Positions 12,640 to 27,500 are shown, counted from the stretch's first letter. The stretch is DNA of 64,000 nt from Myxocyprinus asiaticus (GCF_019703515.2 NC_059348.1:19115656-19179655); one strand, 5' to 3'. Numbers and translations: made by a program. Notes: generated from the sequence alone by a model not told the origin.

Positions 12640-14792
12640 TGATAGAGCCACAAAATTAACACATTACAAAGTAATAATCATACGCCATTACAGTACTTAT
12701 AATTGTCTCTGCATATTAAACTTGGAAAGGAGAGAGTATTTTACAATATCTTTACAATATTGAAAAAACACATACGCATAAAAAAATACAAATATTTGAA
12801 ATTAATACAGTCTCTCGAAAATTTAAAAATGTACCTTTTTTTACTGAACAAGCAAAGCAGACTATTTACACAAATGTCTCTGCATTGTACAAACGTTCAT
12901 CGGTTTTGGGCATCCAAGATACTCGCTAACACATCGCTAAGTGCATTTCTCAAGACCAAATATTGTTTGCAATAATCTTTTCACATTCTAAACCTTAATA
13001 ATCTTACAATTAAGGTTAAATGGGCAAGTTTGCCATTACTGTTCTGAAAGTATGTTTGATTCCTTCTGCCACGATTGGATAGTTCTGAACTGATTTTTTG
13101 CTCTAACTGTTGTTCATAACTTAGTAGTGCATAGTGAACATAATACACCTTACACATACTGTACTTGATTTAAAAACAGAGTTGGGGCCATTCAGACCGA
13201 CACGTTCTTGCATTTAAAACATTTTTATGCAGCACAACAAATGGAACAGAATGCAGGTGTCTCAAAACACTTTTTTCTAAGTTCTTTTATACTGATATGC
13301 TGTTATAAAAACACATTGAATAAACAGACTGTGAGGTGTGGTGCAACTGTCGAAGATGTCCGTCTAGTGCATGTTTACATAGAACAACCAATAAAAAAAA
13401 TGTTCAGTGTGAACGGCCACTTATTAATGTAGTAACACAGACAAAACCGGGCACTATGAGATAATATTCTGCTTACACAAAATTCTGTAACATCAATGGT
13501 GATAGAAAAACAAATATCTAGTTCAGAAAAAGCTGATTTAAAATGATCATCAAATCAAACTAATTTAAAAAAAGTAGCATTTACAATTCAAATGCAAGTT
13601 TTTTCTTAACACTGCTATGGTGTGCAACCATTAGTCAACACCGTATCATACGAGTCACACAAATGGCCTTTCCCACCACTCGGCTGGGCCCAGGTAGGTA
13701 AAATAGTTAGCGTTGACTCTCAGCAGTATGACCTGATGTCGCTTAAAACAGTGTAGCACTACAAATGTGCTCAAAATCCACTCTAACATAGAGCATGGAC
13801 ACAGTAACCATGAGTGCAGCAAGCCACACCACTACACAAGTGTAGAAAAACATCAGGAGTAAGTAAATTTACCCCTTAAGAACTGTATGAATCTCCCACC
13901 AGAGATACTGCTGTTATAATCTACACCATGATTTTGTGTGGTGGTTAAACTTCCTGCTGAACAGACCAGCAAGACTTCCTTGGTCAACCAGCTTCACCAG
14001 AAAGATCATGCTGTTTAACCAGCATTTCATGTGCATTGTCAAATGCATGCTGGTCTTTTCAGCAGGACTAAAAGCAGGAATTCTGGCTAAAATTAATTTA
14101 AATGGGGAAATGAGATGAAGAACAGTCTACCATTAGGTTCTGCAGATGCCACACAGGTCTGCCATACCAAACACTCGAAAAGTGCACTTGTAGTACGAGG
14201 AGAAGTTTAGTGAGGAACAGTCACATACTTTCTAATAATTGGACTCGCCAGTTTTAAGGCTTTCAACTGAGAAAGAGCAAGTGCAGAGAAACTAGTGAGA
14301 TTTGGCAGAGTGTCAAACATTGGGATTAAAGAAGATGTAACATGTTCTGAAAGAAGAAATAAAGGAATACTGTAATCTGTTTAAAGGATGCAAAATCAAG
14401 CAGCCCAAACCTGTTTAGAACTTGTTTGGAAACACAATAAACAGTATCTCCATTCCTTATCACTTGGGCCATAATACTTACCATAACCCAGCAAGGAGGC
14501 AAAATTCAACTGGAGACACAACTACTTAAAATGCACCCAAAGAACTGAGAACTCAATGGTCCAGGAAACAAGATACTCCCTTTAGAAAGGTTATTAAAAA
14601 CAACAAGAGTTCAGTATTGAGTTGTCACTTTGGCTGAGAAGAAATCTTTGAGAACAGTGAAATAGTGTCTTCATGCCAACATCTTGAGATGATCGAGGAC
14701 ATCGGTGATGTGCATAGGGGCTTTCTGGTCAAGTAGATCTTGGGTTGAGGAGATCAGGAGAGAAGGAGCACTCTCCTGATGGGGAGCTGTTG
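12640..14792 (-). other. cables1: cables1 3' UTR (inferred, end uncertain)
   Basis: Sequence directly downstream of the cables1 stop on the minus strand, free of obvious repeats for about 2 kb. Minus-strand AATAAA hexamers lie only further on, at 12200-12205 and 12235-12240. The extent is a guess from repeat content. Confidence 0.3.
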
Positions 14793-14933
14793 CTAGGAGT
14801 TTTGAAGGAGGCGTCTGTAATGGGGCATGACCTCGTGCTCTGGGAGGTGCAGGTTGAACTCGAGGGCCACCAGAACGGGGAACTCGAAGGCGATTAGCTC
14901 TCGCCGGTTCACCCTAAACCTCTCCTCCAGTTT
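14793..14933 (-). CDS. cables1: cables1 exon 10 (terminal coding)
   Basis: Acceptor CCATCTAG. Reads [20 protein letters not shown] then [20 protein letters not shown] and RLLQNS, stop TAG at 14795-14793. 47 codons including the stop. Confidence 0.96.
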   Translation of the reverse strand, partial: KLEERFRVNRRELIAFEFPVLVALEFNLHLPEHEVMPHYRRLLQNS

Positions 14934-17900
14934 CTAGATGGAAAGAGATCAGGGCCTTTGATTATACAACAGCCACAGAAGACATTACACAACATCCAAA
15001 AATAATCACAATTAAGATTTAAAGAATGCTCATTTTGAGTTACATTGTCCCTTTTCAATCTCAAGGCCCCATTGCAGTTAAATTTGTTATACACTAAGAG
15101 ATAAACTATCAAGTTAAAGAGATGTTTGATAAATAGCATTTGTCATGTATTATTTAAGAAACAATTATGAATTTTGAATAGTGCCACAGAATTGACACTC
15201 TTTGGGGAAATTAACATACAAATGGCTAACTTGAAGTTGTCACTGCACATTAAGCTGGGATAGAAGTATTTTAACATCAGTGAAATTTAACACAACATCG
15301 TCATGTAATGAGCTGGAGAGGACCATGAACTCACGTCAATCAGGAGCTTGACTTCATGCTTCTTAAGGTCTCCTCCAATCTTGGCAGCGAGGAGGACGCA
15401 AGCACTGGCACAGAGTTTACGGTTCTGTTTATTGAGTTTACCCAGCAGCACCAGCTTCTCAAAGTAAACAAAAGCCATGGCCACTGTGGACTCCTGATAG
15501 CCACACACCTCCTGAGCTAGTTTACGGATCTCTCTCTTCAGGCTAGGACATGGGAACAACAGGCCATCAACTCATCAGTATTCATCAGCTCATGTTGCGT
15601 TATGTAAGATGGTAAACACTTTTAAATGGCTAACTTGTGTCTTAAGTGTGCTTGTGTGTATATTATTACTGTTGCTCATCCTTAAGGTCGATTTATACAT
15701 CTACGTCGAACCTATGTAATAGGCTACAAAAAGACAATTTAGAAACTCTGCTTTTTTCTCAGGGCTCTTATTCGATATATTTTGTTGGTGAGTGACACAA
15801 TATTTGCTGTATTGTACTCGAGAACTTTCCGATCTTTACAGATTTCACCGTATGTTTGACAATATGGTGTACAGTAAAATGATTATATTTCAACAGTTAT
15901 GAAAGTGGAACACTTCCCATTTTTAAAGCACCTGTTAAAGGTGCACTCAGTAATTTTTTCCTCATTAAAAAGGTTTTACTCCTAAAGAAATGAATAGTAT
16001 GTTTACAACAAATGTATAAAATTATGAGCACTCACATAAGATGAAGACTACAGTAAAATAAGTAAAAGTTTAAAAGCTGTTTTATTCTACATGAAGAGGA
16101 TCTTTCCTCTTGGGGGATGCCATGTTCGTATCACATGACCAGCAGAATACTATTGCTTAATCTTAGTAACCGCCCTGTTATTGGACACATTCACTCATAG
16201 ATTAATCATGACTGACTGCGAATACTGAATGTCTACAGTGGCATTGGTTCTTAAAATCTATTGAGTTTGAATGATGCTGTATCCACACCACTAAGTGTCA
16301 GTGTAAGTCCAAGACAACATAAGCAAAAAAATTACTGAGTCAAAGTTGGAATACGCCCTGTCCCAAGTCTGTTTAAGGTTCAGTGTGTAGATTGATTTAC
16401 CAACATAATCATCAGACACACCAAATACAGACTTCATTTGTGGCTCCAAACATCCTTACCTTCTTATCTTGCTCAGTGTAAGACGAATGTGAGGGAACTT
16501 CTCCTTAAAGGTCTCATTCATGTCCTTCTTGAGATCAGAGGGCTTGACATACTCAATGACTGTGGTCTGTGAAGAAGCAGACAGTGGTTGATATTCACTG
16601 AGACTGGTCGTCAAGCTCCTATATGAGTATACAGACATCGCAAGGGTGATAGAGCCACTGTTTTCCATTACACTGAAACATTTGCTCTGTGTCAAAGCAT
16701 GTTTGCAATTTCAGGATGAGGGATTTGCATGGGAAAAAAATCCCGTGATATTTTTTGATTCACACTTCATTACCGATTAAGACAAATACAATTCATTCAG
16801 TCATGCTTCAGGGGATCAAACTTCCAGAGTAAAATTTTGATGCTGTTCATACACATCTGGTTAACTTTATAAAAAATTTAGTTTTTTACATTTTTATGAA
16901 TTTGGCAGATGCATTTATCCAAAGAGATTTACATTGCATTCAAAGTTTACATTTTATCAGTACATACAGCCTAACAGTGGAGGATTATTGGTTTCTTGGT
17001 TATTATTCAATTTAAGCTATAAAATAATATTTCAAAGGGTTCCAGTGTCTTGTCTTGTCATACTGTGTGTGCATGAAAACTACAAGGCAAAGAAAAAGCA
17101 TTCCTTCATCTTTTCTTGTTGGCAATGTTTCTTCTTAATACACAAAAGCAATTGTCACAAGCATAAAATAAGCAATAGAAGGAAGGGGAAGAAAGTCTCC
17201 TGCACTGTTTGTGTTGAGTTCAAGTACAATACAATACGAAACCAAAAACAGAGCTGAATAGGAAATGGAGTGTCTCCTGTTACGTATATAAATATGTAAA
17301 AAAAAAGAAAAATCACTTTCAGCCGCTAGCTGTTATTAGGAAAAGAGGAAACAGAAAATAAATGAATAAAATAATAAAGGAAACAAAGTGGTACGTGGCG
17401 TACGGGAAGCAGTCTGGCTACTGCCCATTCTCATATCCAGTGCTTGGAATAGAGACAACAATTTCTCAAGGTGACCACGCTGGTATTTCTCCAACATGAA
17501 GTCCATTACTAATTAACTGACAACTAGAGATTCAAGTTCACACTGTTAAAGTGTCTGTAACAGTAAACAACAACAGCCAAGCCAATGAGTAAGCTAAAAG
17601 ACGCATGTCCTGTCTACTGTAGGAAAGAAAAAACACATATTAAGATCTCCTTAATATCTCAATTGTTTCTCCATGACAGCAATGAGATTAAATGCAGAGC
17701 CTCCTCTAGAGTTTCAGAAGAGATCTCAATAATATCCCAAACTGGCCAAGACGCCAAAATCTGCAATCAAAAGTCAGAGAACTCTTCAGATTCTGTCAAA
17801 AGATCTGTGCTATGCTATCCACACTCATTGTACTGTATAGCTCTATACTCTTATTGTATGCCAACATTTGTTACTCTGAGCAGTATAACGTCCCTCTGGG

Positions 17901-20900
17901 TTTGAACTGGAACAAATCGCACACAAATCCTTCAGTCATGTCTTGTGGTACGTGACAACTCACCATGTATGAGGGAAATATGAGCACTCTTTTGTGCTTT
18001 CCACATGGCCACTGTGGGTCATCCAGAAGATTTGGGTCATACTCCCTAAAATCTCCCAGTTCATTCCCTGCAGTATAACAGAACAAATAAACAGATGTGA
18101 TGAGACAGTGCATTGTGCAACAGCCTAAACAAGGACTTTGAATAAATACCGTGCGATAAGTATATTTCTAGCAATGTTTTTAATATACAACAACACAAAG
18201 ATAGGCACTGAGGACAACTTTATTTTGGTAGGACACTCGACAATAGTGTAAGCATTTTGTATCATTCAAGAAGATCATGACCTTGCTCAGAACTGTGGCC
18301 TTATTAAACTGAAGTCTTACCAAAATGCTCATTAAAAGCAAACAGGTAGAGCCTTGTCAGGGCATATCAGGGAGAATGAGAGAAAATGAAAGGCCGTTGA
18401 CATACAGACCTGTATCAAGGCTACTTTGGTTACTGTTGGCACGTGCCAGACTGAGGCTGCGGTGACTGGCATTACGAGACTGAGAGAAAGATGACGTGGA
18501 GTCGATGGTGTTTCGACGACCTAGGACATTGGTTGGATACAGGAACTGTGTGTACGAAACAGTCTGTGGAGTGATTCGTATATTCATCAACATTACTGAT
18601 GTATCGTTCACAACTCTTTTAACCAGTCATAAAAAGGGGTCATAAAATGTATATTCACTTGCAATTCAAGTGATTCTTCACCCTAAAATGAAAATTCTGT
18701 CATGATTTACTCACCCTCATTTAGTTTCAAACCTGCGTGACTTTCTTTCTTCAGTTGAACATAAACAGAGATATTAGGCAGAATGTTCAGTCTACTGTAA
18801 GTCACCATTCACTTTATTGCATATTTTCTCCATACAATGAATTGGTATTAAGATGCGTCTCGGGTGATCCAATCACATGTGGTCAGACAAGACATTGCTG
18901 TTTACACCTGGTCACTTAAATGTGTCTCCTGTGACCACTTGTGTTCAGATTTCAAGGGGAGGGTTTCTTATTTCGTGATGACACTCATCAATCACTCATT
19001 CAATGTGTTACTGCATGATAATAAACCACAAAAGACATAAAAGACAAAGAAATTGCAGCACACTGTTTCTCCCAGATGCAACTGAAATTTAATCGAAGCA
19101 CAAACGCGACATTTCAAGTAGAATTATCCGTTATTTTAGAGGATTACCTGTATTAGAGTTTCAGATGTGTGTGGTTGTCACCTGTGTCTCTGCATGTCGA
19201 TTTCAGACACACTGAAGAAGATCTGTGAAGTTCTCATGATTGTGTATGTATCCGCTTTTTCAAATTTTCAGATCAGACAGTTATTTCCTTTAAAGATGAT
19301 CTTAACCGGCAAAGTTTAAACTCTTGCTTTAGTGCAGCGGTTGATAGACAGGTGAGAGGTGATGCTTCACTGCAGTCTGGGATGCATTCACAACAGATTA
19401 GCATTTACACCTCAAATACTATGTAGTCACATGCGTTGACTATTTCCGTATGTGGTTTTTGTGATTCGATCACAAATAGTTTTAGACCCTGTTTAGATCT
19501 GTATTTAGAGCTGACCATATGTAATTGAATCACCAAAAACACACCTTAATACCAGGTGTAAACAGTAGTGACTTTTCCGATTTGGAACAATATGAAGGTG
19601 AGTAAATGATTGCAGAATTTTCATTTTTGGGTGAATTATTCAAAGTATCTCTGTATTTGTTTTGTTCACTCACCTTGCCATCTGCACCCAATTCAACACC
19701 CTCTAGGCCGATCACCATCTCCTTGACACTCATGCCACCGGAGGGGTGTCGCTGGCGTCCGCTCTCTGCCTTCACATCCCTGCTGGGTCAAGACAACAGC
19801 CTTTACTGCCAAACATATATACTAAACATGTTGCTACAACATTTGCCATCATAAATCTACTGTACTCACTGCTTGGCTCGGCTGCATGACTTGATTGAAA
19901 TAGGATTGAAAGGAACTTTAATTACAAAAAAATGACAGTACAATATAAAGGTTTGGCCTCTATAGGGGGTGGGGGGAGAACAATACTGCAGTATTCATGT
20001 TTGTATTAAAGTAATATACTGATATCAAACATTATTTATTAGCATAATATTCATATAATATAATATGCATATAATATTTTAAACACTTAAATGTATAAAA
20101 TGTATAAATCACGAAGTCACAGAATCAACTGCGGTACTTGGTATATTGGCAAATATTAAAAAAATTATAATGAAGTGGCTGTAAAATCAATTAATAGCAA
20201 TATTATTGTATCATGACACAAGGATCAACCAATTCTTTCAATTTTCTTACAAAACCAACAGGAATGTAAGACTTTGTATTCAAGACAGATTATGTCACAA
20301 ATGTGTTACATTTCAAACCTTTGTGATACGTTTCATGCTTGTCATGAAATCAGGAGTGTTACTTTAACATTTATTGTCTGCAAAAAAAGTTCGTATCATC
20401 CAGGAGCTATACTGTGACAAGTATTTTATTTGTAACTTTTAAGGTATTAAAAGTCATTATTTCATAAAATCAGATGTTTTTTTATAGTTTATCTAACTTT
20501 ATCTAAATAAATACCACAAAGATTGCACCAGCCATGGCCTTTTCTCTCTATGTTTTCTCTCCACAGAGTATTAGATTCAGTTGGGGCCATCTAACGCTAT
20601 TACATGCATCGGGGAAGGTGTTCTTTTCCTTTCCTATTCTTTCAGGAGGAAAAGACCCCACGGAGACCACATCCTGCCCAAAGGGGAGGTAACGTGGCAA
20701 TATGTCACGTGGGCTCACCAGCCGCACATGGAAGTGGCGTGGTGGTAGGTCCTGCCTGGAAGGGGAGGAGCTCTACAAACACAGCGACCGGGGGCAGAGA
20801 GGGCTCTGCCAAAGGGAGACACGGGTCTGCCGACAGGGAGACCATACCGCGGAAAATACATCACAGGGGGTTACCGGAGTAACCAGCACCTGTGGAGCAC

Positions 20901-23709
20901 CTATCCCAGTACAGGGCATATTAGTACCCATAGTGGGTCTGGCTGCGAATTCCTCCGCCGAATTCGCGAGCCACAGGGCTAGGGAGGAAGGACATCCAGG
21001 GTTCACAGTTCGTGAACTCGCATGGGAGAAGAAGTGCACATCTTCACCTCACAGAGGGGAAAGGCGCTATATGCAAGCGATACACCCGGCCAGCTGTTCC
21101 GTATTACCAAACTTACCTGTTTGTACCTGACAAAACATGGGATGAAACCGGCTCAACCAGGAGACTGTAAAATCTCGCAAAGGTATTGGGTGTTGCCCAG
21201 CCCACTGCTCTGCAGATGTCTGCTAGACAGGTGCCATTGGCCAGTGCCCACAAGGATGCCAGACTCCTTGTAGAGTGTGCTTGTATTCCCAAAGGGGCGG
21301 GCACGGCCTGGTATGCCAGAGCGATGGCATCCACGATCCAGTGGGCAAGCCTTTGTTTGGAGACAGCGTTCCCTTTCCGCTGTCCGCCGAAGCAGACAAA
21401 GAGCTGCTCAGAGCATCTAAAGCTCTGCGTGCGATCCAAGTAGATGCGCAAAGCACGCACCAGACACAGTAACGACAAGACTGGGTCTACCTCCTCCTGG
21501 GGCAGCGCTTGCAGGCTCACCACCTGATCCCTGAAGGGGGTCGTGGGAACCTTGGGCACATAGCCCGGCTGGGGTCTCAGGACCACATGAGAGTCTACCA
21601 GACCAAACTCCAGGCAGGTATTGCTGACAGAGAACGCCTGCAGGTCCCCAACCCTTTTGATGAAAACGGGGCTCTCCGAAGGCCCAGGAGGACCATGGAG
21701 AGATCACATGTGGTCAGACGAGACATTGCTGTTTACACCTGGTCACTGGGGGGGGGGGGGGGGTGGCTGTGAGCGGCAGGGGGGTGGGGTGGCTGGAACC
21801 AGTCATCTAGCCAAGAGGGCTCAGGTGAGGGTGGAGGGTTCCAGTCCAACCCGACACTCGTGGTGGCCCAGGCAAGCATGGCGGTCAGCTCTGGGTCAGC
21901 CTCAGTCTGGGCAGGCAGACCCAAAGGTGGCAGTCCAGTCGAGTCCTAGGTGTCCGACATCGCCAGTGCGCTCTACGACTCAGCGATCGAGGACTCATCC
22001 TGCTCGCGAGCCCCGAAAGAGATGTTAAGCTGGCCGTGAGGCGAGCTGGTCTCATTTCGGAACTTGACGGGGGCAGACGAGCGAGCCGGGCCTGTCTCGT
22101 ACCCATAGGTAGAAGGTGCAGCACGGGGGGCGGCTGGTGTGGCTTTCCCTCGGAGGAAGGAAAGCCGCGACCGCAACGTTACCATGGTCATGTTCTCGCA
22201 ATGAGAACAAAAATCATCCAGGAATGCTACCTCAGTGTGAGCGCAGCCCAGACACGTGAAGGCATCTTTAAAACGACGCGTCTTTAAAAAGACGTTCACG
22301 TCAATGTGTTGCTCTGATAGAGGAAAATATACTCTTTGCAGAAATATACACTCTCTCAGTAGCGCTGTCGAAGCGCCCAGGGGCGTAGTCTGCACTAAGC
22401 GTGCAGAAGGAGAGAAAGCTGCTGAAATGCGCCGTATATCCAACAGCATACGCTTCTTTCTGAGGTGAATGGACCGGCAGTGGAATTCAGCTCGCTGACA
22501 CATAACCACTTGGCTCCGAAGAAAAAATCTGAATGAGTGGTTGCGAGCCAGCTCCTTTTATACCCGTATGTCCAGGGGAGAGGCATGCAAATTCCACTCG
22601 CCAACTCTCATTAGCCTTTTCTCAAAGATTAGAGGTGTTTGGGGCTCCCAGAGCGACCCTTAGTGTCACTACATCGACACAACATCGAGTGAGTGACAGA
22701 AGGGCAACTAGACTACAACATCAGTAAATAATGTTGACATTTTGTCAATGTGCAAAGGATTATTAGTAAGAAGGGCTGTACGATTATGACAAAAATCATA
22801 ACTGTCAATTATTCCCTTGATATTGTAATTGCAATTATTCATTTCAATTAATAGAATTAACATTTTGTGTGAAGCAACTGCATGCCACATTTATTATGTA
22901 CTGTAGGCTACACATCCAAAACAAGTTGAAAACCGTTTTCTTAAGTTGCTTTATTATTTTAATTGCATGAAAAAGAAAGGTGCTTTTCAAATTTTGAATA
23001 AATTAAACACAGAAAGTGAGCATTACTGATATGCTGATATGACTAATCTACACGTCTCTGATTTGCAATTGCATTCATACACACAACCAAAAACTTTTGA
23101 GGCAATGGGAGTAGACCTAAACAGAGTTCTGTAATTGACACTTTTCATGATTAGTTTATTGTGGCAGCTGTAATTGTAATCTCTAATATTTTTTGGATTA
23201 ATTGTGCAGCCCTATAAGGGAGATTGCAGAAAAACAAAAACAAGGACATGAAAGACAGACAAGGTCCAACTAACCAGATGTTATGGACACTTAAATATGC
23301 AGTTCTGTACAAGATAAGCCTACATTTAAAAAATACTACAGCATAACTAACTAATTAATCCACTTATGCACAGACTTAGAAACATATTATTAAGGATTTA
23401 AGAATCTTATGAAAAGCTGATGGAAAGGATGCAGAAATCACCACATAGCACTGGCACAGAGAATCTGTGAGATGTTTAGTGATGCATCAACAATCCCAGA
23501 TCCCATGACATTAGAGAAAGCAGTTATAAGTATTGTGCTTGTGAACCCATCCAAAGTTCAGCTCAACGGAAAAGTACTAAGCAAAAACTAAAATGAACAG
23601 GTGCTCTCAGAAGTTTTTAATATAAATATTTATAGACAAAACCAACTTTTCAGGAGTCCTTAGCAACTCCTACATCCACAGTGTACAGTTCAGTTTGCTG
23701 ACATAAACC

Positions 23710-23749
<40 letters not shown>

Positions 23750-24487
23750 CAGGTTGTGAGCACTCAATCAGGAATACAGCAAGGTCTAATACTCCCGAGA
23801 CACTACTGGTGCTAAAGTGAGCTCACCATAACCGTACGCTGGCACAACCTACAGGAAAATTACACTGAGACTGTTCATTCAGTACTGTGCACTTTACTGC
23901 CAATTGACAAATCCAAAATATTAGCGAACTAAATTAAGTTAAATCCTGCCATGGGCCATTCATCATCGACTGCATAACAGTGCACACTATTCAGTTATAT
24001 AACACTATATACCTTAGGTTCCAAATGCCTTAGACCACATTGAAAACCCTGGATTTATTTAAGTTTAATATGGAATTTTAAAGGGACTTTTTAAAGGGAT
24101 AGTTCACCCAAAAATGAAAATTCTCTTATGATATACTCACCCTCCTGGCATACCAGATGTGTATGACTTTCTTTCTTCTGCAGAACACAAATGAAGGTTT
24201 TTAGAAGAATATCTCAGCTCCATTGGTGCATACAATGCAAGTGAATGGGTGCCAAGATTTTGAAGCTCCAAATGGAAACATAAAAGTAATCCATAAAAAT
24301 CCAGTGGTTAAATACATGTGTTCAGACACGATATGATAGGTGTGGGTGAGAAACAGATCAATATTTTAGTCATTTTTTATCATACATTTTCCTCCCTGCT
24401 CTGTAGGGGGCGATATACACAAATAATGTGAATCACCAAATATAGAATTATAATTTTTTTTTAATATTATTTCACAGAAACACACAG

Positions 24488-24583
<96 letters not shown>

Positions 24584-27500
24584 GAAGAAGGAGAAAGTGA
24601 AATAAAAAGGACTTAAATATTCATCTGTTTCTCACCCACACCTATTATATCACTTCAGAAGATATGGATTTAACCACTGGAGTCTTATGGATTACTTTTA
24701 GGTTGCCCTTATATGGATTTTGGAGCTTCAAAATTTTGGCACCCATTCACTTGCATTGTATGGACCTACAGAGCTGAGATATTCTTCTAAAAATCTTTGT
24801 TTGTGTTCTGCAGATAAAATAAAGTCATACACATCTCGGATGGCATGAGGGTGAGTAAATGATGAGACAACTGTCATTTTTGGGTGAACTAACACTTTAA
24901 AAAAAGTGAAACAAAGAACAGTTATGAAGTAAAATTAACTTCCACAATACCTCAATCAATACAGGTTAAGACAATAAAAGGGACCTTTAAATGTATCCAC
25001 TCTGACCTTTTATCCAGTTGACAGAGCCTTTAGAAAATATTGAAAACCTTTTCCCACATAATCATTGCATGATTACTTTCATTCATTAATAAGTATATAT
25101 CAATAAAAGGCAGATACGGCAGGGCTCAAGGTCAAATCTAAACCTTCCCCCACAGAGCATAATCTGCATAGACTGTAATAAATCCAGTAACTGAGATATT
25201 CTCTAGTTGCTATTGTTTAAAAACAAGCCAAGCAGCCAAGAGTCTCTACTCTCATGTTTAAGGCAAGTGAAATCTTTTGCTCAACTAATAAAGAGAAATG
25301 TCTAATATCTGTGATATTTCTTCAGTACTGAAGAACACTTCACTCTAAAGAGCACAAACTGCATTAAAGTGTGGGAAAGTAAGCAACGCAGAGATCCAGG
25401 TAAGAGAAGCATCCCATTAGAAGTGAGAGATCAAGGCAGATGGCACGAAATGTTAAATCTTAAAGTAAATATCTAAAGAAATCTTAAGCCAAACCGCTGC
25501 AGCTCCAGGGCAAAAGCAGCCAGCTTCTAAAGCAAGGGTGAGGTCTATGAGAAGCATGCCCAAGCATGTTGGTCAGTATCATTAGTTTATCAAAGATTTG
25601 AAAGTACACACCTACTACCAACAATCTGGACAGCTGCGAAATACTGGCACAAACGATCTATGCATATTGCATACAGTCTTAAATCTGCAGAATAATGAGA
25701 ACACTATAGGGAAAATACATACTTATAAAGCAACCAGTGACAAACTTTGTGTGTACAAACAGTACCTTATCTGAAATAGCCTATTCCAAATGATTATTTA
25801 AAAGAAGGCTATTAATAGTTCATTTTATTAAATGGACACATTCTATCTGGCCAGAAATTTTTTTAACTCAAAATGGGGGGTTAGATAAAAGTGAAGGAAA
25901 ATAAAGAAACGTTGATGGGGAAGAGAAGATTTGCATGCTGAAGAATACATACCCTGTTTGGCTACAATCTCGATAGGGCAGGACAGAAAATACACTATAG
26001 AAGGATCTTCTGCCACTGATAAGGACTATCCTATAAAGACAAAATGATACATAAACTACTTTAAGTGAGCTCTGTCAATATAGAAGTTACAGGACCAAAG
26101 ACAAAGATGGAGAGATGCACAGTACATAACTTGCATTACTGTGGGAATGTGTTTGAAAGAATATTCAACAAAGATAAGAAAAAGAAAACAAGAACGAAAG
26201 ATAAACCGCCTGTAAAAACACCCTTTGAAGTAAATAAAGAGACCACTGATAAAACCAAACATGTTTTCATGCAAACAAACAACGAGTTTGTGTATTGAAT
26301 ATTCTGCCATGCCTTTCAAGTGCCTGTTTTTATCAGTTCATCAAGCACTAATAATTGATCTAAAGCATGAAAGCAAAAAAAAGTCAGATAAAAGAATTAT
26401 AATAATAATAATAAATATTTTTATTAATAATAATAAAAATAATAATAATAAAACAGTCCGAGAAAGTCTTGTTCTTTCTGCTCTCGGACACATCTGAACC
26501 ACTGTAGTTAGTTCCAAAGTATTTAGTGTATAAGCTTAAAGAAACTCTTTTAAGTGATAGAAAAATTTATAGGAAAATGTATACAATTTTACCAAACAAT
26601 TTGGGCAAATTTGCTTCAGCTGAAAGTTGAATAGTTTCCATCCTTGACTTATACATATTTGGAAAACTGCAAATGTATATATATTAGCCATTTGCCCAAA
26701 AGCCTAAAGGAAACCCTGTCACAACATTTTGTTTTCCAGTCCATTTTGTTTTCCATTTACAATGTCGTGAACACTTAATTGGCAAAGTAATTATAAATTA
26801 ATAAGCAAAATCACAAATTACACAGTCAAAATCTTTGGGCTTCAGAGAGAGTTCATTTGGTGCTACTATCAACCTAAAATCCTTTTACATTTTTTTAGTG
26901 ATTATCTAAACCTCAGAGTCAGAAATAAAAAAATAAAATAAAAGTTTCACACATACAGTACACTGACAAACATCTGCATAAAGGAAATTCCTTCCCTTTC
27001 AAGTTTCTACACTCTCATGTGATATACTATACAGTATATAAGCAATATACACTCAGTGACAACTTTATTAGGAACACCTGTACACCTCCTTATTCATGTG
27101 ATTATCCAATCCTGTGCCAATCCTGTGGCAGCATTGCAATTCATAAAATAATACAGATACAGGTCTGATTCACATCAACCATCAGAATGGGGATACCATC
27201 TGTGTACCTCAGCAGAAATCGCGATTCATCAGACTAGGCTATGTTTTTCCAGTCTTTAACTGTCCAGTTTTGGTTAGCCTGTGCCCACTGCAGCCTCAGA
27301 TTTCTGTTCTTGGCTGACAGATGTGGAACCCAACTTGGTCTTCTGCTGTTGTAGCCCATCCACCTCAAGGTTCGACATATTGTGCATTCTGAGATGCTGT
27401 TCTGCTCACTACAATTGTACAGAGGGGTTATCTGAGTTACTGTAGCATTTCTGTCAGCTCGAACCAGTCTGACCGTTCTATGTTCTATGTTCAACAGGGC

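Larger units (their letters stand above)
20580..22705 (-). mobile_element. DIRS-type (tyrosine-recombinase) retroelement, internally deleted
   Basis: GC-rich block foreign to the AT-rich intron. Read on the minus strand it gives a 5' end (near 22700, GTGTCGATGTAGTGACACTA), a TATAAAA-like site (GGGTATAAAAGGAGC near 22560), a gag-like frame with a C..C...H....C..C cluster, and then the end of a tyrosine recombinase ([21 protein letters not shown]). No reverse transcriptase or RNase H motif lies between them, so most of the pol region is missing. A 45-base foreign repeat and a 16-G run sit at the junction. Both boundaries are approximate. Known DIRS elements in fish carry gag, RT/RH, methyltransferase-like and YR genes between inverted ends. 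Confidence 0.8.

Noticed and set aside
20604..21130. Long plus-strand frames at the left part of the GC-rich block
   Set aside because: They lie opposite the DIRS recombinase and its tail; the conserved protein is on the minus strand.
24366..24581. Frame coding for alternating Tyr-Ile and Cys-Val runs
   Set aside because: Translation of the TA/CA microsatellite only.
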